From assembly GCA_900759385.1 (NCBI GenBank), contig CAAEUZ010000086.1, positions 1-10,740 on the forward strand: a stretch of DNA of 10,740 bases. Direction: 5' to 3'. Below are positions 1 to 5,651 of this stretch, in pieces. Under the pieces are notes generated by a model. The model had not been told where the DNA came from, did no database searches, and saw only the letters and a list, made by a program, of their open reading frames with translations. The position numbers and the translations under genes are program-made. How positions within the stretch are numbered: position 1 is the stretch's first letter; every line of letters starts with the position of its first letter. Source of the DNA: an uncultured Oscillospiraceae bacterium (GTDB lineage: Bacteria > Bacillota > Clostridia > Oscillospirales > Oscillospiraceae).

Positions 1-115
1 GGCGGCCATATGCGAACGCGCAATTGTCTAAACATTAACGCCACCTGGCAAAGACAGCGCAGAATACCTATAAGCCCACACCGCCCACCTGCGATAAGCA
101 CGCCTCCCCTTTATC

Positions 116-133
116 CTGTTAAAAACAGTTTTT
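116..133 (+). terminator. Weak intrinsic terminator-like hairpin
   Basis: CTGTT (116-120) and AACAG (124-128) form a five-pair hairpin with a three-base loop, followed directly by five T. It could end a gene lying left of the window. The stem is short and AT-rich, so the call is weak. Confidence 0.3.
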
Positions 134-216
134 ACGCTAAAATGCCACTTGCCGAATACCAAAGAAGCTAATAATTACGGACTTTTTGCTCAAGCGCCGT
201 AAGAACACTCGCACCA

Positions 217-258
217 CGTCGGAGCAAGCTTCGCATCGCTTGCGACGACGATTTTTTT
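217..258 (+). terminator. Terminator-like hairpin with tandem G-A mismatches
   Basis: CGTCG (217-221) pairs with CGACG (246-250), and GCAAGC (224-229) pairs with GCTTGC (238-243). The two helices are separated by GA opposite GA, an arrangement that can form stacked sheared G-A pairs. The loop is 230-237. A run of seven T (252-258) follows after one A. This has the shape of an intrinsic terminator, but no gene lies before it, so it could end a small RNA or be a dispersed palindromic repeat. Confidence 0.45.
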
Positions 259-299
259 GCACGCAATGCCGTTTTATGTCCCACTGCTGGTTTGACTCT

Positions 300-342
300 C
301 AAGGCTGCAACCGCGTTTATCGGGTTGAGGCCTTGGTTTTTT
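300..342 (+). terminator. Terminator-like two-part hairpin
   Basis: CAAGGC (300-305) pairs with GCCTTG (330-335). After a two-base internal loop, CAACCG (308-313) pairs with CGGGTTG (321-327) with one bulged G. Six T follow (337-342). The distal arm overlaps the -35 box of the promoter at 334-361, so one unit may end as the next begins. No coding gene precedes it. Confidence 0.4.
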
Positions 343-361
343 ATGTGATTAATGCTAAAAT
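334..361 (+). promoter_or_regulatory. Candidate promoter for the ABC operon leader
   Basis: TTGGTT (334-339), a 16-base spacer, then TAAAAT (356-361) preceded by TG at 353-354, which makes an extended -10. Transcription would start near 368 and give an untranslated leader of about 170 bases before the ATG at 537. A second AT-rich string at 401-414 could hold another -10. I see no well-placed promoter between the terminator at 480-513 and the first gene. Confidence 0.45.
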
Positions 362-423
362 AATATAAAGGCGCCGTTGCAAATTTGTAGCTTTATGCGT
401 CTAAAATATAAGGCATCATTTCA

Positions 424-447
424 GGCAAGGTGTGTGCATGCCTTGCC
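424..447 (+). other. Leader hairpin without a T-run
   Basis: GGCAAGG (424-430) pairs perfectly with CCTTGCC (441-447) around a ten-base loop. It lies in the proposed leader between the promoter and the terminator at 480-513. Just upstream, GGCATC at 413-418 could pair with GATGCC in the distal terminator arm (502-507), which would compete with terminator formation. This alternative pairing is only six bases and is speculative. Confidence 0.35.
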
Positions 448-479
448 GTGGCCGCTGTTGACAGCTTTTTGAGTCTTCA

Positions 480-513
480 GGGCATCTGAATACTGTATTC
501 AGATGCCCTTTTT
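480..513 (+). terminator. Strong intrinsic terminator just before the ABC operon
   Basis: GGGCATCTGAATA (480-492) pairs with its perfect complement at 496-508 around a three-base loop, then five T (509-513). This is a textbook terminator ending 23 bases before the ATG at 537. The room left is too small for a separate promoter, so it either ends an upstream transcript or acts as an attenuator in the operon's own leader. Confidence 0.8.
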
Positions 514-536
514 AAAACAGGTTTGGGGGTGGGACT

Positions 537-1367
537 ATGAGGAAATATCTTAATGCAGCCCGGACGCAAACGGCATACCTGATGTTCAGCAAGGGGGCCA
601 TGATTACCTTTGCCCTGCTGCTGGCGCTCGTGCTCATGAACTTTATTGGCAATGTAAACGAGTTCAGGGGCTATGACAGGGTGGAGATGTACCACCCGAT
701 GAAGATGCTGCTGCTGAGCTACAACCGCACCTGCTACAACGCCGACCTCGCGCTTGTGCTGATCCAGCTCGTCCCGCTGGTCATCTGCCTGCCCGCCGGT
801 CTGAGCCTCGTGACCGAGCAGCAAAACGGCGAGGCCGTCCTGGCCGTGTCCCGGCTCGGCGCAAGGACATACATCTGGTCGAAGCTCACGGCGGCATTCG
901 CGGCTACGCTCACCGTTTTCTCCGTGCCGTTCCTGATTGAGATAGCGCTGAACTGCCTGGCTTTCCCGCTTGACGCCACCGGGGATTTCACCAACTGGGA
1001 GCCATACAGTCAGGATATGTTAAATGGGGTAAAAGAGTATACGCTGCCCGGGCTGTACGCTCTGTCGCCATACCTTTATGCAGTCGTCTGTACTGTGCTG
1101 TTCGGGGCTTTTGCGGGGCTGCTGTCTGCCTTAACCATAGCGATTTCGGCACTCTGGCGCGTGAAATACAAGGCCATCCTGATCCTCCCGGTTTTCCTGC
1201 TGCTTGAGGCCACCCTGTTCATCGGCAGAGGCACCGGGTGGTACAACTATGTGCTGCTGTTCAATGACCAACACAGGGCCCGGCAAACTGCGTGGCTACT
1301 TGTGCTGCTGGCCGCCGCCTTCATCGCTTTCGGGGCAGAGCGTTTTGCCAGGAAGGATAAACTGTGA
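537..1367 (+). CDS. ABC transporter permease, six-helix ABC-2/LanE-G type
   Basis: This is a 276-residue integral membrane protein, the first gene of a four-gene operon. Hydrophobic stretches at about residues 21-40, 69-93, 115-143, 176-206, 211-230 and 251-266 give six likely helices. The segment after helix 2 (residues 94-112), with EQQNGE and a basic stretch, resembles the cytoplasmic coupling region of ABC-2 type permeases. Length and topology fit the permeases of BcrAB/LanFEG-type exporters, which move peptide antibiotics out of or away from the membrane. The ATG at 537 follows a G-rich ribosome binding site (525-533). The stop overlaps the next gene. The substrate cannot be read from the sequence, and specific family membership is inferred mainly from topology and from the ATPase encoded two genes later. 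Confidence 0.8.
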   Translation: MRKYLNAARTQTAYLMFSKGAMITFALLLALVLMNFIGNVNEFRGYDRVEMYHPMKMLLLSYNRTCYNADLALVLIQLVPLVICLPAGLSLVTEQQNGEAVLAVSRLGARTYIWSKLTAAFAATLTVFSVPFLIEIALNCLAFPLDATGDFTNWEPYSQDMLNGVKEYTLPGLYALSPYLYAVVCTVLFGAFAGLLSALTIAISALWRVKYKAILILPVFLLLEATLFIGRGTGWYNYVLLFNDQHRARQTAWLLVLLAAAFIAFGAERFARKDKL

Positions 1368-2161
1368 TGAAAAGGCTGTGGTTCATATTGCTGGCCATAC
1401 CCTTCGGCGTGTGGCTGTCCTTCGCGTACATCAACCCCTATGGCGGCACGATACCCCTCTCGGAGCTGGTTTTGCAGCTCAGTGGGGCGCGCGGGACTTT
1501 CGCGCTCGGCCTCAACCTGAGCGAGCTGCTGGACCTGACGCTGCGGCTGGTGCCGATGCTGGTGTTCCAGGCCCTGGCCGGGACGCTCATGTACCAGTAC
1601 TACTGCACGGCCAGCGTCTACGTTTTCTCCAGAATCGAGCGGCGGACAGCGTGGTACTGGCGGGAGCTCGGCGCGCTGGCCGCCAAGGTATTCGTCTATC
1701 TGGCGCTCATGCTGCTCTCGGCGGTCCTGACCGCCCTCCTGGGCTGGCATATTGTCTGGGACGCCTACGGCTTCCGGATGCTGCTGTACCATTTCCTCAT
1801 CTGGGGGATGTGGACGCTGGCCGCGACGCTCGCGGTAAACCTGGCCGCGATTTATCTCGGCAGCAGCTCCGCTTTTTCAGTGGTCGCCGGGTTCCAGGTG
1901 GTGTGCATCGCCCTGCTGATGGCGGCAAAGCAGTTTGAGGAGAGCCCGGAGGTGTATATTGCGCTCCTGCGCGCAAATCCCGTGACATGCCTCGTGCTCT
2001 CCTGGCAGCAGAGCCGCTTTGACGGCGCAGGTTACGGCATATATCTCGAGGATTCGCTTGCGGGCATAATTACAGCCGCGCTGCTGATCGCTCTGACCGG
2101 CGCGGCACTGGTGAAGCGGCACGATCTACTGGTCAATAACGCAGAAAGCGCGGGTGGTTAA
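1367..2161 (+). CDS. Second ABC transporter permease, six-helix
   Basis: This is a 264-residue membrane protein with likely helices near residues 5-23, 56-79, 103-127, 138-162, 167-187 and 230-250. It looks like a divergent partner of the preceding permease: the segment between helices 2 and 3 has the same style, with an RIERR basic stretch. Two unlike permeases with one ATPase is the layout of LanFEG transporters. The ATG at 1367 shares its A with the previous TGA. A GTG one codon earlier (1364) would put the AGGAAGG site (1350-1356) at 7 rather than 10 bases, so either start is possible. Close coupling implies co-translation and probably a heterodimeric channel. The substrate is unknown. 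Confidence 0.78.
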   Translation: MKRLWFILLAIPFGVWLSFAYINPYGGTIPLSELVLQLSGARGTFALGLNLSELLDLTLRLVPMLVFQALAGTLMYQYYCTASVYVFSRIERRTAWYWRELGALAAKVFVYLALMLLSAVLTALLGWHIVWDAYGFRMLLYHFLIWGMWTLAATLAVNLAAIYLGSSSAFSVVAGFQVVCIALLMAAKQFEESPEVYIALLRANPVTCLVLSWQQSRFDGAGYGIYLEDSLAGIITAALLIALTGAALVKRHDLLVNNAESAGG

Positions 2162-2162
2162 T

Positions 2163-2807
2163 ATGATTCTCAAAGCTGAACATGTGAGCAAGACGATAAA
2201 GAAAGCGCAGATACTCAAGGACATAAACCTGGAGCTGAACAGCGGCACCGTGTACGGCTTCACCGGACGCAACGGCAGTGGCAAGACCATGCTCTTCCGC
2301 GCGCTGTCGGGGCTGATGCGCCTGACAGAGGGCGCGGTCACGCTGGATGGCAAGGCGCTGGGCCGGGACTTCTCCGTCCTGCCAAGCCTGGGAATAGTCC
2401 TTGAAAACGTGGGGCTTTTCACCAACATGACCGGTAAGGAGAACCTCAAATACCTTGCCGGGCTGACCGGCCGCATCGGCGATGAGGAGATAACGCGCGC
2501 GCTGGAGCGCGTCGGCCTCGACCCCGGGGACAGGCGGACATACAGGAAGTACTCGCTGGGCATGAAGCAGCGGCTGGCCATAGCGCAGGCCATAATGGAA
2601 TCTCCGGACGTGATCATGCTCGACGAGCCCACAAACGGTCTGGACGACAGCGGCGTGGAGCTGATCCGCAAATTGATCATGGAGGAGAAGCGGCGCGGCG
2701 CGATAGTGCTGCTGGCCAGCCACAACCGCGACGACATAATGCTGCTGGCGGACAGGCTCTACCAGATAGAGGCCGGCGAGCTGAGGGAGCTTGGGGCGGT
2801 ATCATGA
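2163..2807 (+). CDS. ABC transporter ATP-binding protein, BcrA/LanF-like
   Basis: This 214-residue nucleotide-binding subunit would power the two permeases encoded just before it. Visible motifs are Walker A GRNGSGKT (35-42), the signature LGMKQ (132-136), Walker B IMLDEP (151-156) and the switch His187 in LLASHNRDD. At the usual Q-loop position the sequence reads VLENVG, with Glu81 in place of Gln. A Glu there (the E-loop) is described for lantibiotic-immunity ATPases such as NukF, and LGMKQ is common in the BcrA/LanF group. Length is normal for this class, with no C-terminal extension. I chose ATG 2163, directly after the previous stop (2159-2161), because the protein then begins with the usual first beta strand; a GTG at 2154 would add three residues. 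The stop overlaps the next start as ATGA. Confidence 0.93.
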   Translation: MILKAEHVSKTIKKAQILKDINLELNSGTVYGFTGRNGSGKTMLFRALSGLMRLTEGAVTLDGKALGRDFSVLPSLGIVLENVGLFTNMTGKENLKYLAGLTGRIGDEEITRALERVGLDPGDRRTYRKYSLGMKQRLAIAQAIMESPDVIMLDEPTNGLDDSGVELIRKLIMEEKRRGAIVLLASHNRDDIMLLADRLYQIEAGELRELGAVS

Positions 2808-3490
2808 GAAAACGTTTAATCAAAATATACTGCTGCGCAATAGCGCTGGCAGTCATAGCCGCCGCGGCCTGGGGCATCTCGGCCAGGGGTTCGTACACCG
2901 ACGTGACAAGCGAGGCGGGCTATCTCGACGGCTTCGTGGTCGCGGAGATGTCGGAGGCCAGCTGCGCCGTCGCGTGCGAGGACATGTATGCCAGCCTGGA
3001 CGACTCGCCTGTCATTGTTCAGGTGACATGCACGGGTGACATTGAACACCTCTTTGCAGCCAGCCAGCAGAGAGTGGTCGTGGATAAGGTGTTTAAAGGC
3101 GAAGGGCTGAGCGAGGGCGACGAAATATATCTGACGAGCAGCAGATGGCGGGTTATTTACAGGGATTCATACATGGATTCACTTCATGCAATAGAAAGAG
3201 GATTTGTAAATATCTTAAAGCAGGAGGAAAAATATTTGGCCTTCATCTCCGCAAAGGTGGCGGAGAGTGACGGCAGGCCGGTTTACATGCTCAGCGACGT
3301 TGAAAATGTCGCCCCGGTGTTCTGCTATGAGGACGCACAGAACGTGATTGTGCCCGTGCCATTGGGGAATACCTATGTCCCATACAGCGATGTCCGGGAC
3401 AACGAATTTTTCGTCACATCGCAGGAGAGCCTGGACATGATACTCGGGCTGAAGGACGAATTCATCCAAAAGTATCCGATAAGCAAATAG
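2804..3490 (+). CDS. Membrane-anchored or secreted protein of unknown function
   Basis: This 228-residue protein begins with a basic N-terminus (RKR) and one hydrophobic stretch at about residues 8-26, followed by a soluble domain that would lie outside the membrane. Cleavage after the Ala/Gly-rich end of that stretch is possible; there is no clear lipobox. The domain has a beta-rich look, with the stretch VVVDKVFKGEGLSEGDEIYL (91-110), a pattern seen in many small secreted beta domains, and Cys at 54, 58, 76 and 174. It is the fourth gene of the ABC operon, with an ATGA overlap, so it probably works with the transporter, for example as an accessory or immunity-type factor. That role is inferred from position only. 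I do not recognise the family. The region around 3165-3240 is locally AT-rich. Confidence 0.75.
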   Translation: MRKRLIKIYCCAIALAVIAAAAWGISARGSYTDVTSEAGYLDGFVVAEMSEASCAVACEDMYASLDDSPVIVQVTCTGDIEHLFAASQQRVVVDKVFKGEGLSEGDEIYLTSSRWRVIYRDSYMDSLHAIERGFVNILKQEEKYLAFISAKVAESDGRPVYMLSDVENVAPVFCYEDAQNVIVPVPLGNTYVPYSDVRDNEFFVTSQESLDMILGLKDEFIQKYPISK

Positions 3491-3514
3491 CGCGGGGGTT
3501 CCCCGCGCTATTTT
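3485..3514. terminator. Bidirectional intrinsic terminator between convergent operons
   Basis: A perfect 13-bp stem (3485-3497 with 3501-3513) with a three-base loop ends in a T-run on the plus strand. The stem contains the TAG stop (3488-3490) of the plus-strand gene. Its lower AT pairs give a T-rich end on both strands, so it can serve both the ABC operon and the minus-strand operon that ends at 3554. Confidence 0.85.
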
Positions 3515-3553
3515 CCTGATGCCGAACAGCCACGGTGCCATACGTCATGCTGC

Positions 3554-4228
3554 TTATTTTACTGCCGGGCGGTAGCTGCTGTCCAGACGGTGGCAGATCT
3601 CCTCCGTCGGCACCGAGCCGTCCAGTATGATGGTGTACCAGGTCCGTTTATTCATATGCCAGCCGGGAAAATACTTCTCATTGTCTATGACGGTGCCGGG
3701 CTGACCCGGCTCCATCCGCAAATCAATTATCTCCGCCGTCTCGCCGGAGTCCAGTCCCAGCTTGCTGCGGGAGACCGTGAGGACGGCTCCGTACCATTTC
3801 TGAGTATCTTTGCGGCGCCAGACTGCGTTTTCGGGGAACTTTGCCCAGAGGTATTCCAGCTCATCCCCGTATGTCCCGCGCACATAGGCGATAAGCTCCC
3901 TGGTCTGGCTTCCCTTGAAGACGTCGGGCTCAAAGCACTTTTCCGCAATGTCCGTGAGTACCTGCTCGTATTCGGCCCGCACGCCGCCGACAAAGCCGCC
4001 CACGGCGCCGCCGGCAAGGTGCAGGGTATAGGGCTCGTCCGTCTCCGGGTCCGTCACCGCCGCCTGCACCGAACCGTCCCGGGCGATTTTCACGCTCATC
4101 AGGAACCCGCTCCCCGGCAGGAGGGTGCTGTATGTATATGTGCCGCCTTCGTCCAGGAAGCCATAGTCAGGCAGCCTGGCCGCGCAGACCTTCCTGCTGC
4201 GGAAAATGCCGCTCATCGGGTCCATCAT
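3554..4228 (-). CDS. MmcQ/YjbR family protein with extra N-terminal domain
   Basis: The C-terminal part, about residues 108-222, is a YjbR/MmcQ (DUF419-type) domain. It shows the typical order FPENAVWRR (131-139), KWYGAV (144-149), a stretch ending IIDLR (167-171), then KYFPGWHMNK (185-194) with TWYTI, and the ending DGSVPTEEI (203-211). Such domains have a fold resembling a double-wing DNA-binding domain, but the cellular role is not established. The N-terminal 105 residues form a separate beta-rich part that I have seen in longer Firmicute homologues. The GGAGG at 4233-4237 lies 4 bases before the first ATG (4228) and 7 before the second (4225), so the start is uncertain by one codon. The start overlaps the stop of the upstream gene, giving a two-gene operon. 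Confidence 0.85.
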   Translation of the reverse strand: MMDPMSGIFRSRKVCAARLPDYGFLDEGGTYTYSTLLPGSGFLMSVKIARDGSVQAAVTDPETDEPYTLHLAGGAVGGFVGGVRAEYEQVLTDIAEKCFEPDVFKGSQTRELIAYVRGTYGDELEYLWAKFPENAVWRRKDTQKWYGAVLTVSRSKLGLDSGETAEIIDLRMEPGQPGTVIDNEKYFPGWHMNKRTWYTIILDGSVPTEEICHRLDSSYRPAVK

Positions 4229-5358
4229 TTGTCCTCCGTCCCGTTTTGCCCGCGCTCTCCGGAGCGTGCCGGAGAGCGGCTTAAAATCTCGTAGGCGACG
4301 AATCTGGCCAGCTCCATCTCCCGCGAGGCCATGCTCCCCGGCATGTCCGGGCGTTCGGGCGTGAAGGCCTGCTCCCTGACGTACAGCAGCCTGGCGGTGA
4401 TCTGGCGGGCCAGCTCACCGGCATCGGCGTCCGGCTCCAGCGCACGCTCGCCCTGGCAGAAATAGTTTGCCCTCAGCGTCTGGCTGGACAGCCAATTACG
4501 CAGACGCAGCATGTCCACGCCTTCGGCAACGGCCCGCAGGAGCGCTTCCTCTGCGTCAGTGTCTGGAGGCAGCAGGCACTCGATGGCCCGGAAGCACTGG
4601 CGGCAGGCCTGATATGGGTCCGGGGCATTGCCGGCAGCCAGCAGCTCGGATACGGCAACGGCGTCCAGCGAGCCCGGCTTCCATTCCAGAGCGAAGTCGC
4701 CCTTCCGGCCCTGGTATATGAGTGCGGAATCCACATGGAAGGGACGGAAGTCCAGGGCCAGCTCCATGCAGACCTTCAGCAGCAGCTCATCACGCAGACG
4801 CTGCAGTTCGTCCAGGCTGAGCCCCTCCGTATAGTACAGCTGCAGGGTCATAAAAGATTCCGAGTTCGGCAGCGGACAGTTTACCAGGTAGCCGAAGTAA
4901 TTGCGGCGAATAAAGCAGTCGCTGAAAACAGAGGTGATAAGGCTGCTCTTTGGCCCGATCTCCCCAATCACGCGGCCTTTGCTGCGCAGGAGCACACGCC
5001 CTGTGCCGGAGACGTCTATCCCGGTAGCCATGCGCCTGTAGGTGATAATGTTGGCCGGGACCAGCAGACACTCATAATAGTTTGCCAGGCGTATGGCGTC
5101 GTCGCCGCAGCGGACAAAGGCGTTCAGGAACATTGGGGACAGCTCTGTGAGCACTGCGCGCCAGTCACTTCCCGCCGGAAGCGCGGCGGTGAATTTCCTG
5201 AACGTCTCCAGCTCGTCCTGGAGCTCGCAGCGCAGTTCCCCGGTGAGCATAACCGGGTCCCCGCCAATTTCCACCGATTTCAGATTATCAACTGAGAGCC
5301 CTTTGAGCCACTCCAGCAGGGCCCTTTTCCAGACATATTTGTCCCCGGCCGACGCCAT
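4225..5358 (-). CDS. Unrecognised 377-residue soluble protein
   Basis: I do not recognise this protein. It is 377 residues with no signal peptide and no convincing membrane helix, so it is likely cytoplasmic. The first 100 residues look helical, residues 105-175 look beta-rich (TGRVLLRSKGRVIGEIG at 118-134), and residues 180-365 look mostly helical and acidic. Cysteines are fairly frequent (44, 84, 97, 148, 161, 197, 252, 255, 261, 301), including CRQC at 252-255, but I see no classical metal site or catalytic motif. The ATG at 5358 has GAGAGGAG about 10 bases upstream and a promoter at 5481-5509. It overlaps the YjbR gene by ATGA, so the two are co-translated and may share a function. Real coding is supported by the length, the operon coupling and the promoter. 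Confidence 0.75.
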   Translation of the reverse strand: MASAGDKYVWKRALLEWLKGLSVDNLKSVEIGGDPVMLTGELRCELQDELETFRKFTAALPAGSDWRAVLTELSPMFLNAFVRCGDDAIRLANYYECLLVPANIITYRRMATGIDVSGTGRVLLRSKGRVIGEIGPKSSLITSVFSDCFIRRNYFGYLVNCPLPNSESFMTLQLYYTEGLSLDELQRLRDELLLKVCMELALDFRPFHVDSALIYQGRKGDFALEWKPGSLDAVAVSELLAAGNAPDPYQACRQCFRAIECLLPPDTDAEEALLRAVAEGVDMLRLRNWLSSQTLRANYFCQGERALEPDADAGELARQITARLLYVREQAFTPERPDMPGSMASREMELARFVAYEILSRSPARSGERGQNGTEDK

Positions 5359-5480
5359 TCAAGCCGCACTCCTCTCCAAGACCGGCCGGCGTCCCGCAGC
5401 AAAGCCCGTGCGCCGCCGGATTACAGTTAAGCCAGCGGACATCCCGCAGCTTCAGGGACCCGCGCCCCTGGTCAGACTAC

Positions 5481-5509
5481 AGTATATACAAAATATGCCG
5501 TCAAAGCAA
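5481..5509 (-). promoter_or_regulatory. Promoter for the 377-residue protein and yjbR operon
   Basis: Read on the minus strand: TTGCTT (5509-5504), a 17-base spacer, then TATACT (5486-5481). Transcription would start near 5474, leaving a leader of about 115 bases. That leader can form a small hairpin from 5453-5457 with 5466-5470. The site lies just downstream of the tryptophanase terminator, so the two minus-strand units are separate. Confidence 0.7.
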
Positions 5510-5519
5510 GCCGCGCGGG

Positions 5520-5554
5520 AAAAGAAAAAGGCAGGACATGGCTGTCCTGCCTTT
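5520..5554 (-). terminator. Intrinsic terminator of the tryptophanase-like gene
   Basis: GGCAGGACA (5530-5538) pairs perfectly with TGTCCTGCC (5543-5551) around a four-base loop, with three more A-T pairs at the base. On the minus strand the stem is followed by a T-rich run (complement of 5529-5520). It lies about 100 bases past the stop codon at 5652. Confidence 0.85.
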
Positions 5555-5651
5555 CCCCGCTTTTCAGCGCTTGGAGGGAGAGATAGCTGTATCGGGCGGC
5601 GGCCGGGAAGGACGCCGGGCGGTTATGTCCCGTTGCCCCGCGCTCCGGCCG

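Larger units (their letters stand above)
1..536. other. Non-coding, AT-richer region with several terminator-like hairpins
   Basis: I find no convincing gene here on either strand. The only plus-strand reading frame of any size (186-368) lacks a good ribosome binding site, crosses two hairpins and has a low-complexity Arg-rich start. The stretch is more AT-rich than the rest of the window. Reading the plus strand it holds a short hairpin with five T at 116-133, a hairpin with seven T at 217-258, a hairpin with six T at 300-342, a promoter-like site at 334-361, a hairpin without T-run at 424-447, and a strong terminator at 480-513. Two similar AT-rich strings, both beginning CTAAAATA and ending AAGGC, occur at 355-371 and 401-414. 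It may be an old intergenic repeat region, a set of small RNAs, or a regulated leader for the ABC operon. Confidence 0.6.

Noticed and set aside
186..368. 60-residue plus-strand reading frame in the left non-coding region
   Set aside because: Non-ATG start, no clear ribosome binding site, Arg-rich odd composition, and it runs through two strong hairpins and a promoter. More likely chance or a repeat.
458..463. Consensus TTGACA as a promoter for the ABC operon
   Set aside because: No -10 at 16-18 bases; that spacing falls in the terminator stem.
3590..4294. 234-residue plus-strand frame
   Set aside because: Antisense to the YjbR gene, which has family motifs, a ribosome binding site and operon overlap.
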